Assembly (NCBI RefSeq): GCF_028622875.1
Contig: NZ_CP117710.1
Coordinates: 1 to 64,000 of the forward strand
Reading direction: 5' to 3'
DNA length: 64,000 bases
Origin: Streptomyces sp. MMBL 11-1
GTDB taxonomy: Bacteria > Actinomycetota > Actinomycetes > Streptomycetales > Streptomycetaceae
Part shown: positions 1-10,899 of the stretch, in pieces
How the letters are laid out: each line of letters starts with the position of its first letter
How positions within the stretch are numbered: position 1 is the stretch's first letter
Program-made: the position numbers and the translations under genes
The notes under the pieces: generated by a model
What the model was told of the DNA's origin: nothing
The model's database searches: none
What the model saw: only the letters and a program-made list of their open reading frames with translations

Positions 1-358
1 AAAGGGGCCTCCTGCCGTGATCCTTCCGGCCACAGCTGCCGCTCCACCCACACCGGCGGGACCTCGTGCCCGGCAGTGCCGCTCCCACACCGCGCCCGCG
101 TACCGCTCGACTCCGTTCATCAGCCCCATCCCCTCCTCGCCGGCGATCTGGGTCGCCACCGCGACCGGGCGTACCCCGGGCGCGGTGAACAACTGCAGCC
201 GGAACGTCCCGGCAGCCCCTCGGCGGTGAACACGGGCTCGTCCACGAAGAGCCGCCGCGGCGCCGCCAGGCGCGCAGCTCGTCCCGGCCATCGGAACGGG
301 CATCGGGGCGCGGCGCCGGGGCGGGAGCCGGCTCGGCAGAGAGGTGGTCATCGCTCAT
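1..358 (-). pseudogene. Hypothetical actinobacterial protein, 5' part only, frameshifted
   Basis: The 5' end of a minus-strand gene that leaves the window on the left. ATG at 358 overlaps the stop of the upstream endonuclease VII-like gene as ATGA, so the two look translationally coupled. Three frames must be joined to read it: a Pro/Ala-rich N-terminus (MSDDHLSAEP...), then LFVDEPVFTAEGLPG, then FRLQLFTAPGVRPVAVATQI through MNGVERYAGAVWERHC, then HEVPPVWVERQLWPEG. Each piece looks like genuine coding sequence with GC in third positions. I do not recognise a function. The indels may be assembly errors or decay. Confidence 0.5.
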
Positions 359-1513
359 CCCCCGATCATTCCCGACCCGGCCGGCCCGGGGCCCGGACCA
401 GTCAGCCGGTCGAGCGCCCCCGGGCGGTCCCCTCGACCAGCGCCGGGCGCAGCTGCTTCGTACCGCGACCGGGCGCCGGGGACCGTCGCGGTACGGCCGA
501 GGTTCGGCGACAGCGCGGGAGCGGGCGGGCACACGGGCTCGTCGGTCATTCCCGGCCTGGCTGCCCGGGCCCGCCCGGCCCTGCTGGCCGCCGCCGGGCG
601 GGCCGCTGCGGTCCAGGCCGGTGCGCCGGCTGCCGTAGTGGTGCTGGGGCTGCTGCCGGTGAAGGACTTGACCAGACCGCGGGGAGAAGGGCTGTTCACG
701 CCGTCGTCCGGCTCGAACGCGGTGACGACAACGGCGACTCCGCAAGCGCTTCGCAGACGGCGATGGTGCCGCTCGGCCTCCTCGGCGTCCGCCAGGGGCC
801 CGGTCTTCGTCCACCCGGTCTCACGGGCAGGCCCTGCGGCCTGGTCGTCCAGTACACACACGGCACCGCCAGCAGCCGGCGCACCGCGAGCAGTCCGCCG
901 GCGAACTCCTTGACGGTCAGCCCCAGATACGACAACTCGCCCGCGTAGTGGGCCAGCGCGTCCGTGCCGTCGGCCTCGAACCTCCAGTGCAGGAGGCCGC
1001 CTGCTGCTGCATGGCGCGCGCGGGGACGCGCAGCGCCGCCTCCATCGACCCCAGCCAGCTGTTGCAGCTGCGGCACACCGCGCCGCGCACGTGCCCCGTG
1101 ACCGCGTCGTGGTCGACGGCGGCCGTCGGGCGGCACCGGCACAGCCGGCACTGCGGGTGACGGTCGCGGTAGGCGGCCCGCTGGCTATGGGACATCCGCG
1201 CGTACAGGAGCGGCGGAGTACGGCGGGCCTCCCACCGGGCGCGCGGCACCACCGGCACCGGCACGATCCGGGCGCCGCGCGATACCGGTGCCGGCGGCGC
1301 TCCCGGGCTCCCGGTACCACGCCGCCCACCAGGTCCGTCACCGGCAGGGGACGCAGCAGCGGAAGGCGCCGGACCGGGCGCGGAGGCGGGCGTCGTCTCC
1401 TGCTCCGGCACGGCTGCCGGGGCACCACGGGCCGGTCTCACCCCTCGCGCCCACCCCCGCAGCACGGCCAGGCGCTCCCGGAGCCCGTCCGCCGGCCACG
1501 TCGAACCGTTCAC
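355..1513 (-). pseudogene. Endonuclease VII-like (His-Me finger) gene, frameshifted
   Basis: Resembles the recombination endonuclease VII family (phage T4 gp49-like, HNH/His-Me nucleases that cut branched DNA). The first reading frame, from GTG at 1513, has a Pro/Ala-rich linker and then a zinc-binding core: CRLC, then VDHDAVTGHVRGAVCRSCNS, with two CxxC pairs around the VDHD catalytic segment as in that family. After the core the frame is lost. Sense continues in two other frames (LLHWRFEADGTDALAHYAG, then LADAEEAERHHRRLRSACG) and reaches a TGA at 355-357. The start overlaps the stop of the upstream Cys-rich gene (GTGA), and the stop overlaps the ATG of the next gene (ATGA). The family is clear from the CxxC/HD motif. 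Whether the frameshifts are real is unknown. Confidence 0.65.
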
Positions 1514-1779
1514 CGGCTCAGTCGTCGCAGCACATCGGGCAGAGCGTCAGCACACACGTCCACGGGATGCTTGCCGCACCCGACGCACAGCCACTCCCGG
1601 CAGTTGCGGCAGGCGTCGCTGTCCTCGTGTACCAACGCGCAGCGGCCCACGCACGAGTCCTTGGGCACACGGTCGGCAGGCACGTTGGAGTAGCAGCCGG
1701 GGCAGAGCCAAGCGGCACGGTGCGCCACCGGGCCGCTCTCCGGCGCGGTGACAACGGAAGCATTCGAAGAGATCGTCAT
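1510..1779 (-). CDS. Small Cys-rich, probably zinc-binding protein (89 aa)
   Basis: An 89-residue protein with CPGC, two single Cys around residues 43-47 (SCVGRC), CRNC and CVGC motifs, a pattern expected for one or two zinc ribbons. No catalytic motif and no membrane segment. Its TGA (1510-1512) overlaps the GTG of the endonuclease VII-like gene, so the two are probably translated together. The zinc-ribbon protein could be a partner or regulator of that nuclease. I do not recognise a named family, and zinc binding is inferred from cysteine spacing only. Confidence 0.65.
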   Translation of the reverse strand: MTISSNASVVTAPESGPVAHRAAWLCPGCYSNVPADRVPKDSCVGRCALVHEDSDACRNCREWLCVGCGKHPVDVCADALPDVLRRLSR

Positions 1780-1789
1780 GCGGTGCAGC

Positions 1790-2221
1790 CTCTGGCCAGC
1801 GGCCTGTGGACACGGGCCGACGGGCGGGCGGCGGGCGGTTGAGGGCGAGCAGGACCCGGTGGCCGGCAGGTCCTCGGCGAGACCGGCGCGGCACCCCCGG
1901 GCCGGATCGTCACGGACGTACGGAACAGCGGGCGGACAACACCGGCGGGGCAGGGCGCCGGCCAGCGCCAGGCGCAGCGTGTCCAGACCCCCGGCGACTG
2001 CTTGTCCGGGCGCGGGCGGCCGGCCCGGGCGGGCGGTGTCCGGGGCGGCGGCCAGGTGCTCGAGGGCACGGGGCGGTCGACCACATGCCGGTCACCTCGT
2101 CGGCGAGCAGCAGGTGCTCGGTGTGCTCGCTCAGCGCCTTCACCCAGCCGGCCAGTTGCAGGACGCGTGCGGCGCGGACGGGCAGCGACACCGGCAACTC
2201 CAACACGTGGTCCTTCGGCAC
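1790..2221 (-). pseudogene. Relic of the large paralogous family seen at 2287-5768 and 6114-9966
   Basis: Reading several frames gives VRAARVLQLAGWVKALSEH, HTEHLLLADEVTGMWSTAP and LDTLRLALAGALP. These align with ERAARVLEL, HAPHLLLPDGSAGGRWPAAP and LDALLGLALRHGDVV in the middle of the two large paralogues. Only about 150 residues remain, out of frame, directly downstream of the intact stop of the first paralogue at 2287. It looks like the leftover of a third copy that was deleted. No start or stop can be assigned. Confidence 0.5.
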
Positions 2222-2286
2222 CGGCCAGGCACACCGTGGCCGGGCGAGCGGAGACCGGAGGACGGCCGGCGGGCGGGCCCGGCCGG

Positions 2287-5200
2287 TCAGTTCGTCGTTG
2301 CCGGAGCGTGAGCGAGGTCCACCTCGCCGGCTTCGACCAGGGCACGGCGCAGCTGCGCGGCCTCGGCCGGGCGGTCGGGCGCCGGCAATGCCTCGGCGGC
2401 CTGCAGCAGGGCGCGGGCGTGATGGCGGACGTCGCTGTCCTGCGCGCCATCCGGGGCGGGGCGGGTGAGCAGGTGCACGGCCAGGAGGAGGGCGTCGGGC
2501 TCACGGGGGTGCGCGGCGGCGCGTTCGGCGATTCGGCCGGCGTCCGTCTGGGCCGGGGTGTGGGCGGCGCTGCGCCGGGCCAGGGGCAGCCAGACCTCGT
2601 CCGGCAGCGACGCGGCGAAGTCGCCGGCGCCCGCGAGCGCCCCGGGCGGCAGGCCGGCCTCCAGAGCGGCGGTCCACCAGATCTGCTCGGTGTCCACCGA
2701 GGTCCGGTCGAGCGGGCGCAGGGAGGTGAACAGGGCGAGGTACCCGAGGAAGCCGGAGGCGGCCTCGGCGCCGTCCGGACCGGTGGCCAACTCCCGCCAG
2801 GCGGCCGTGGGGTCGCCGAGCAGGCTGTCATGGCCGGTCAGGAGCGCGTGCACCACGCGGAAGGCGAGCGTCCCGGCGGGTTCTCCGCGCAGGGCGGCCA
2901 GGAGCTGGCGGCGGCCCAGGGCAGCGAGCAGCAGCGGATCGAGGCCGGGGCCGCGGCGGGCGTGCAGCCACGCGGCGGCCGGGGAGGGCCGGCCGGGGAC
3001 GAGCGCATACAGGTCGGGGTGGGCGGCGGTGAAGGCGGTGGCGCGGCGGTGGAGGAGAGGCAGGTGCTTGCCGAGCACGCCGGCGACCGGCTCGTCGCCG
3101 CCGCGGGCCTGAAGGACGGCGGCGACCAGGTCCAGGACGTCGCCGGGCATCTGGCCGTCCCGGGGTGCCTGGGCGGCGGCGTAGTCCAGGAGGCAGTCCA
3201 GCGCACGCACCGCCGGGTGGGACTCCGGCAGGCCTGCGGGCAGTTGCTGTTCCTCTCCGGCCGTGCGGCCGGCGGCGGGCGTTGCCGGGCCGCCGGCAGA
3301 CACCGACGGGGCCGGGGGCGGGGCGGCGGGCCGGGTGAGCGGCTCGACGAGGGCATGCAGCCGGTCCAGGGCGGCCGGGAGGTGACCGCCGAGGCCGTCC
3401 CCGGTGCGCCACACGAAGGCCAGCAGGCCGGACCACGCCCGGCCGGCGTGCTCGCCCGCGTCGGGGATGTGCGGGTCGGCGGGGGCGGGCAGGGTTCGGC
3501 TGAGCGTGAGAGCGGCGAGCACGGCTTCGGCCGGGCCGGCGGGGAAGGCCCCGGGACGGCGGACGGCGGTCGCGGCGGCGGCGAGGTAGAACGCGCCGAG
3601 CTCCGGCAGGACGAGGGCGGTGAGCAGGGCGGGGACGTCGGCGGTCCAGGCGGCCGGATCGGCGGCCACCAGGCGCTGCAGCACGATCGCGTAGCCGGCG
3701 GCGCCCGCGTCCGGGGCGCCGGCCAGGGCGGCCGCGGCCGCGAGCGTGCCGCCCGCGGCGGCCAGTTCCCGCAGGTCCTCCAGTTCGAGGGCGGTGCGAT
3801 GACGCGAGAGGGGGCGGGCGGCACTGCGCGGGTCGGGCGGCCCGTCCGGCCGGGCCCGGTGCGACGGGTCGAGGCCGGCCAGCAGGGGCGCGGGCAGGAC
3901 CGGTGACCAGGCCCCGGCCCGCTCGGCGCCGGCGGGCCGTACGCGCTCCACCTCGGCGGCCGCGGGCGCGCAGAGCGCCTGACGGGCCCGCCGGTGAAGG
4001 TCGGCGGTGCGCTCGGGCGGGCAGGTGGTGAGCACGAGGTCGACCAGGCGGGCGCCTTCCGGCGTCGGGTGGCCGGCCAGCAGCCGGACCGTGGCCTCGA
4101 CCGCCAGGTCCCACCACTGCCCCGCCTCTTCGTCCCCGGCGCCGGGGTGCGGCGGGTGGGCGGCCAGGTGGGCGGCGAGCACCCGGTCGTGCACTCCTGT
4201 GTCCGCAGCCGCGATCCTCGGCCACGCCCGCAGACGGTCGGCCAGCGGCAGGCCGGCCGCGGCGTCCGCCGCGGCGAGGTCGAGAACCGCGCGGGCCAGC
4301 AGCGGGCCCATGTCCAGGACCGGGCCCAAAAAGAGCGTGGCGTCCAGGACGCGGACCTCGTCCAGGTCGACGAACTCCGACCAGGGCCGCCGGCCGGACG
4401 CTTCGATGTCGCGGCACAGCAGGCCCGCCAGCGCGCCGCGGACCGCCCGGGCCCACCGGAACGAGCCGCCACCGTCGCCGGCGTCCGGGGTGACGCTCAC
4501 CACCAGCTCCCGCAGCAGGCCCGTGATGTCGTGCTCGGGCAGGCGGGCCGCCCACTGGCGCTCCAGGACGTCGGTCAGCTCGGGCAGCGGACGGCGCTCG
4601 GCGTGCGCGCGCCAGCGCTCGTCCCGCCAGGCCCGCCCAGCCGGCGGTGCCCGAGGTCGACGGCGTCCTTCAGCAGAGCTCCTCGGCGACCAGGACCCAG
4701 TCCCCGTCCGTGCGGGCACCGGGAGGTGCCCGCCCAGCCGGCCACGAGCCGGCGCGGCACGTCCGCGTGCTTCGGCCGGCCCCTCCGCCCGGCCCGAAGA
4801 CAGCACGTGCGGGAGCAGCCCGCGCACCCCGGCCGGGCGGAGGCGCCGGCGTCGGCCAGGCGCAGCAGCGCGCCGAGAACGCGGGGCCGGCCGGGGCGAG
4901 CCTCGGCGGCGTGGTCGGCCAGCCACAGCCCGGCGGCCTTGGGGGCGGTGGCGGCCAGGTGCTCCAGGAACGGGGCCGCCGGCCAGGTACCGGCCCTCTC
5001 GTCGGTGAGCAGCAGGTTGCGGCGCGTGCTCCTCAAGGGCCCCCAGCCAGCCGCGGCCGGGCGGAGCCGAAGAAGAACCGCGGTGGCGCGCGGGTCCGCC
5101 CAGCCGGCCAGCTCTCGCGCCTCCGCCCCGCCCGGCTCCCTCAGGGCGGCCAACTCCAGGACGCGGGCGGCGCGGCCGTGCAGCGGCACAGCAACTCCCG

Positions 5201-5768
5201 CGCCAGCAGCAGCACCTCCGGTAGACAGAAGCCGCGCCGGCCCGATCGGCCTCGCCGCCGTGCAGCGTGCCGACGTCCTCCCGTACACCTCGCCCCACCG
5301 ACAAGAGCCTGCCTCTGTGGTAGGCGCCGAGCGCCACGCCCATCAGCCGCTCGGCGATCCCGCCGCCCTCGCCCGGTGGAAGCCCCCCGGGCGCGTCAGC
5401 TGCCCGCGCAGCACCCCGCCGCCCGGCGTACCCGGCCGAGCGGCGGCCTGCGGCGGCGCGCGGCGGACGGGCCGGGAAGAGTGTCCCACGCGGCGAGCAG
5501 GTCCTTCGCCGCGGACTTCAGGCCACCGCGTCCGGGGCGCCCGGCAGGCTCAGCAGGGCGTCCGCCGCACCGCGCAGGCACGACTCCGCGACCTCCGCCG
5601 GCCGCTCAGCCCGGTACCGGCCAGGACCCGGCGGGCGTCCCGCAGCAGACACCAGCGCCCGCACGCCGGCAGCGCCCTGCGCCATCAGGGCGGCGGCCAG
5701 GACCTCGTCGACCACCGGCAGCTGTATGTCGGGCAGTTCGCCGCCGGCGGCGGCATCATGGTGCTCAC
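2287..5768 (-). pseudogene. Large helical protein, paralogue A of an unrecognised family (3' 790 codons intact, 5' part frameshifted)
   Basis: An Ala/Leu/Arg-rich protein of about 1160 residues with no transmembrane segment and no Walker or nuclease motif I can see. It reads like a long alpha-helical solenoid. The frame is continuous from about 4650 to the TGA at 2287. Upstream, parts are spread over three frames: DEVLAAALMAQGAAGVRAL near the N-terminus, LRGAADALLSLPGAP, GTLHGGEADRAGAASVYR, RAARVLELAALREPGG and WPAAPFLEHLAATAP. The proposed start is GTG at 5768, because the 17 bases before it match those before the GTG of paralogue B. A relic of the family lies downstream and a small HTH gene upstream. 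Alternative: an intact gene with assembly indels. Function unknown; do not read more into it than a repeated, large, plasmid-type protein. Confidence 0.6.
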
Positions 5769-5829
5769 CGGTGCACCGTAGAGGCCACCGGGCGCAGCGG
5801 TGGGCGAGAACCGGCCGGTCGCGGCCGTC

Positions 5830-6069
5830 CTTGCCGTCCTGCCGTCTTGTCCGTCCTGCCGTCAGCGTGCGGCGTGGCGGCGGGTGTCCCCCGCCGCGGG
5901 TGCGCAGGGTGGTGCCGGCCTCGGTGAGCAGGCGGTGGACGAATCCTAACTGCGCCCCGCAACTGTGCGCGAGGGTACGGACCGAGGCCCCCGCGGTGTA
6001 CGCCTTCTTCAGCTCGGCCCCGAGCTTGAGCCGTGGCCGGCCCGGTGACGTGGACGCGGCGCCCAGCAT
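5830..6069 (-). CDS. Small helix-turn-helix protein
   Basis: ATG at 6069, preceded by GAGAGAAGGGAGCCGGC (purine-rich ribosome site). The N-terminal 65 residues contain KKAYTAGASVRTLAH and GFVHRLLTEAGTTLRTRGG, the pattern of small actinobacterial HTH proteins in which the second helix reads G-F-V-H-R-L-L. It lies 45 bp downstream of the TAG of paralogue B and upstream of paralogue A. No stop codon occurs after the HTH. The same frame runs on past 5768 into the N-terminal coding of paralogue A, so the 3' boundary given is arbitrary. Either an indel removed the stop or the HTH is fused to A. DNA binding is inferred from the HTH only. Confidence 0.5.
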
Positions 6070-6113
6070 GCCGGCTCCCTTCTCTCCCTCTCCTCGGTGT
6101 CCGGGCGGGACGG

Positions 6114-9100
6114 CTACTGATGGCGGGCGGCGGCGACGTCGCCGGCGTTGACCAGCGCCCTCCTCAACCCCTGCCACGCCGGGGGGCGTTCGGGAGCGGG
6201 CAGAGCGGTCGTCGCGTCCAGCAGGGGTACGGGCGTGCCCGCGTACGGCGGTGTCGGTCCACGTCCCGGGTGCGTCGGGTGACCAAGCAGTTCGGCGAGC
6301 AGCAGGGCGTCCTGGCTGCCGGGGTGGGCGGCGGCGCGTTCGGCGCCGAGGTCGGCGTGGCTCAGGGCCGGGGAGTGCTCGGCGCTGGTACGCGGCAGCT
6401 CCAGCCACACCGGCTCGTCGACGGCCGTTCGGCGAACGCGCCCGTCCCGCCAGCGCCGCCGGCGGCAGGCCGGCGGCCAGCGCGGCACGCCACAGTCCAC
6501 AGCAGCCCGCGTCCGCGCCTGCTCGGCCGGCGGGAGCGGGCGCGCGGCGCCGGTCCGCGGCACACGGAGGGCGATCGCCTCCAGCAGGACTGAGACCGCG
6601 GCCGCCGATTCTCGTCACCGTCGGCGTCGCCCAACTGCGTCCACCAGGCGCGGGTTCGCCCAGGAGGGATGGATCGGTCAGCCAGCGCGGCCGCGGTGTG
6701 GCCCGCGGCGTCGCGCGCCAGTCCGCCGGCGCCGCGCAGCGCGCCGATCAGGTCGGCGCGGTCCAGGGCCGCGAGCAGCGGCGGGCTGGGCGGTCCCCAG
6801 CGCAGCCACGACCCGGCCGGCGAGGGCCCCTGCGCGGGGATCCGGTACAGGGCGGTGCGGTGGACGGCGGTGAAGTCCGGGGCGTAGTCGTGCAGGGCGG
6901 GCAGCCGTACGCCGATCGCGTCGGCCACCGCGTCCTGGGCGGCGGCCGCGGGGATCGCCCGGCCACCGCCTGGAGCACCTCGGCCGGCATCTGTTCACGG
7001 GCGCGCGCCTGGTGGAAGGGCGTACTCGAGCAGGCACCCCAGCGCCCGGACCCGCGGGTCCGACCCCAGCAGTACCGGACCCCCGGGCCTCCGGCCGCGG
7101 GGGAGCGGTCCGCGGGAAGCCCCCGGGCCGGACCGACGGCGCGGCGGAGCCGCCGGCGGGAACGGGACCTGTCTCCGGCCTCCTCTGCGTCGGCGGCGGG
7201 ATCGGTGAGCTCGGCGGTCAGGGCGTGCAGGTGGGCCAGGACGTCCTTCTCCTGGCCGGGTCCAGGACGGCGTCGGTGCGCCACATGGCGGTCAGCAGGT
7301 CGGCCAGGCCTGGTCGGCGAATGTCCAGCCCGGTGCCCCGGTCCGCGGCCGTCTTCTGGGCGGCTGTGGCAGCCGGGGCGTCGAGGGCGCGGCGCAGGTC
7401 GAGCGCGCGGTGACGGCGCCGGTGAGCGTCTTGCCGGGGAAGGCGCCGGGGGCGGTCGGCGTGGCCGGCGGCCGCGGCGAGGTAGAACGCGCCGAGCTCC
7501 GGTGTCTTGAGGGCGTTCAGGGATCGCGGGCACGTCGGCCAGTCCAGGCGGCCGGGGCGTCGGCGACGAGGTGGTGCAGGACCATCGCGTAGCCGTCGTC
7601 GCCTGCGTCCGGTGCCGCGGCCAGCGCGGCGGGGCGGCCGCCGCCGGCCCGCGGGCTTCGGCCGCCTCGGCCAGATCTTCGGCGGTCAGGGCGGTGGTCG
7701 CCGTGACCGGCACCGGCGCGGGGACGGTGCGCGGATCCGCAGGGCCGGCAGGCTTCAACGGGCGCACCCGCTCCAGCACCGGTCCCAAGCCGGCCAGCAC
7801 ACGCGCGGGCAGCAGCGGCGACCAGTCCCACACCCGCAACCACGAGGCGAGCGGCTCCTTGGTGCCGTCCACCTGGCCGGCACCGGCGGGAAGGACCTGC
7901 TCCAGCTCGGCGGGCGCAGGAGGGCCAGCCGAGCGCGGTGCGCACCCGCGTCTCCAACTCCCCGGCGCGCTTCGGCGGGCTTGTGCTGAACACGAGGTCG
8001 ACGAGGCGGGCCGGCTCCGGGGCGGGCCGTGCGGCCACCAGGACGCTCCGTGAGCTCGATGGCCCGCTCCCACCACTCGTTCACCACCTCGGCGGGCACC
8101 GGGGTCTGCCCGGCGGGCGCAGGTGCGGGCGGCCGGGCGGCGAGGTGAGCGGCCATCAGGCGGTCCGTGCAGCGGGGCGTCGACGGCGGCCACCCGGCGC
8201 AACGCGCGCGTGCGCACCCCCAGGGCGATGCCGGCGTCCGCGTCGGCCTCAGCCAGTGTCCAGGACGGTGCGCGCCAGCCGGGGGCCGCCGTTACGCGGC
8301 CGTTGTCGCCCGCGTGCACCCCGTCGAGGTCGCCGCGGAACACCAGCGGCCGGGCGGCGGCGGGCCAGCAGCGCGACGTCGCGGGCGAGCAGGCCGGCCA
8401 GCACCGCCCGGATCATCGCGACGTCCCCGTGCGCGGGGCCGCTGGGGCCGGACGGGTAGGCCGTCAGCGCGACCTCGGCGCAGCAGTTCCGCGGCGTCGT
8501 GCCGGGCAGCCGTGCAGCCGTCTGCTCGGCGACCCGCTCCCGCATCTCCTCCTCGGCCGCCAGCGCGGCCGCCATCGCCGCTTGGGCGGCGGCCGGATCC
8601 CCGGCCGCCGCCAGATCCTCGGCCGCCTCCTCGGCGGCGGCCACCCGCTCGGCGACAGCGTGCAGGCTCAGGTGGCCGGCGTGCTCGTCCTCGACCGCAC
8701 CGGCCAGCAGCCCCCTCGGCCGCGATGATCCAATCCCGTGTCCGTTCCGCCCGCGGGACCGTACGGGCCCAGCGGGCCGCCAGGCACAGCGTCGCCCCCG
8801 CCGCCGGGCCCCCGCCGTCGCGCAACCCCGCGGTGTCGGCCAGGACGGCGCGCACCAGGGCGGCGCCGACGACGTCGCCGTGGCGCAGCGCGAGGCCCAG
8901 CAGCGCATCCAGAGCCGGGCGGCCGGCCGCCGCCACCTGCTGCGCCCGGCTGAGCGCCGGGTCCTGGCCGTCCGGTGCCGTCAGCCACGCCCGGACGCCG
9001 TCCGGGTCGGTGCCGGCGACGTCGTCGAGGAACGGGGCGGCCGGCCACCGCCCGCCGGCCGACCCGTCCGGCAGCAGCAGGTGCGGGGCGTGCTCGGCCA

Positions 9101-9966
9101 GGACGCCCCACCACACCGGTGCCGGGCCGGAACGGAAGAAGTACGCCTCGGCGCGCGGGTCCGCCCAGCGGGCGAGCTCGGCAGCCTCAGCCGCGCCCGG
9201 GTCCTTCAGCGCGGTGAGCTCAAGGACCCGGGCCGCGCGCTCGGCCAGCGGCACCAGCAGTTCCCGGGCCGCGTGCAGGAGTTCGGTGTACAGGAGGCGG
9301 GCATCGTCGGGGCCGGCGCTACGGCCGTGCAGGATGCCCGACGCCAGCCCGTAGACGACTCCCCACACGTCCAGCGCCTGCTCCTGGGCCGCGCCCAGCG
9401 TCACGCCCGTCAGCCGCTCGATGACGCCGCGGGCCCGGCCCCGGTGGTAGCCGCCCGGGCGCTCCAGCTCGCGCGCACCACCTCCGCCGCCCACATCACC
9501 CGCTCCCACCGCGCCCCCGCCCCGCCCGGCACGCCCAGGGGATCACCGGAGCCGTCACCGGCGGCAACGGCACCGCCGGACGGCGTCTGCTGGACGGCGG
9601 CCCCCTCGGCCGTCTCCCCGATCGAGCCGGAACCCGCGGCAGGCGGCGTCCCCGACGGCGTCCAGCGCCGCCACCAGGTCCTGCGCCGCGGCCTGCAGGC
9701 CCACCGACCGCGGGGCCCCGGGCAGACCGAGCAGCGCGTCCGCCGCGGACCCGCACACACGCCGCGGCCACCTCCGCCGGCCGCGCGAACCCCGCCCCCG
9801 TCAACGCGCGCCGCGCATCGAGCAGCAGCCCCAACGCCCGCACGCCCGCATCACCCTGCGCCGCCAGCGCACCGGCCAGGACCTCGTCCACCTCCGCCGG
9901 CACTACCCCGGACAACTCCGCCCCACGCCCCGCGTCCCCGCCGACCGGCGGCATCTCGATACCCAC
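6114..9966 (-). pseudogene. Large helical protein, paralogue B, many frameshifts
   Basis: Second copy of the family at 2287-5768, about 1280 residues if all frames are joined, ending at the TAG at 6114 (C-terminus RRALVNAGDVAAARHQ, matching RRALVEAGEVDLA in A). GTG at 9966 begins MGIEMPPVGG. Further landmarks are VDEVLAGALAAQGDAGVRAL, SGILHGRS, RAARVLELTALKDPGA, HAPHLLLPDG, RWPAAPFLDDVAGTDP and LPALHDYAPDFTAVHRTALY. At least eight frame changes are needed. The ILHG segment vaguely recalls HEPN-type histidine motifs but lacks the Arg four to six residues before it, so I do not claim HEPN. Function unknown. The 5' flank is nearly identical to that of A, which suggests duplication of gene plus leader. 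Confidence 0.55.
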
Positions 9967-10230
9967 CGCTGCACCGTAGAACCCCGGCCCCCGCGCCCGG
10001 AGCAGAACCCGACAACCCCCGGCACCCCACGGGCCCTCCCGCCCGGTGCCGCGACCGCACCCCCGGCCCTGGTCGGGCCCACGGGGAGCGGCGACGCCCG
10101 GCCGGCGTGGCGCCGCTCCCGGGCCCCGGAGACGCCGCTCCGCGCAGCGGTCGGCAGCCCGGCCGGAATAGGTAGGCTGCGAGTCGCCGGTACCCCAGGG
10201 CTGCTGCCCAGAGGCACCGCGAGGACGGCC

Positions 10231-10846
10231 TCACTCCTGGGACAACCCGGACAACTCGTCGCGTAGGTTCTCCAGATACCCCCACAACCCGTGGAGAACA
10301 GGGTTCGGCTCGCCTACCTCAGCTCGCCACCTCTCCAGCAGCCGGACTCTGATTTCTGCCAGCTCCTGGTCCGTAGTGCTGGCGGTGACCCCGGCTTCCT
10401 CGGCCGTCCAGGTGTCACCCATCTCGTAGACGTCCCAGACCGACAGCAGGTCCTCGGGCCCGAAGCATGACTCGGAGCAGCATGCCCCGAGCTCGGCATC
10501 TGCCCGGACGGCATCCTCGGTCGTCAGCTGGCCGACCATGTTGTGGCCGTCCCAGATGATGTCCGCGCCGTCGAGAACACGCTGGGCGAGGGGAGCAACC
10601 TCCAGCAGCAGTTCGTTGGCCGCTTGCATACTCAGCAACGGAACCTCCCACGACCGCACGATGCGATGGAAAGCCTTCGCCTCCACGCTCCGGCCATCGG
10701 GCGAGTCGTCATGGCACGCTGTGAGGACACCCTCTTCCAGGTTCAGGGTGAGGAACGCAGCTCGCGCTTCGGACTCTTCTTCCACCCCAGCAGTACAGCT
10801 CCAATTCGTCGGTGACCGGCTGCACCGTCAACTTCTTCTCGGACAT
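10231..10846 (-). pseudogene. Hypothetical acidic protein, one frameshift near the N-terminus
   Basis: ATG at 10846 with a clear AAGGGGA ribosome site encodes MSEKKLTVQPVTDELELYCW. The frame then breaks at a GGGG run (10785-10788), and 184 residues continue in the next frame from EEESEARAAFLTLNLEEGV to the TGA at 10231. Removing one G restores a single reading frame of about 204 residues, which looks like a homopolymer sequencing error more than decay. The protein is acidic and soluble, rich in Glu/Leu/Trp near the C-terminus (WRAEVGEPNPVLHGLWGYL). No family recognised. It stands alone upstream of the large paralogue B. Confidence 0.6.
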
Positions 10847-10899
10847 GGAAATCCCCTTACAGCAGGCGTGACAGGTCCTCCGCCCGATACGGAAGCCCG

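Noticed and set aside
2002..3906. Long plus-strand open frame (634 codons)
   Set aside because: It lies opposite paralogue A. Its Gly/Arg-rich translation and codon use are those of a shadow in very GC-rich DNA.
6114..9966. ILHG segment of paralogue B as a HEPN motif
   Set aside because: The required Arg four to six residues upstream of His is missing.
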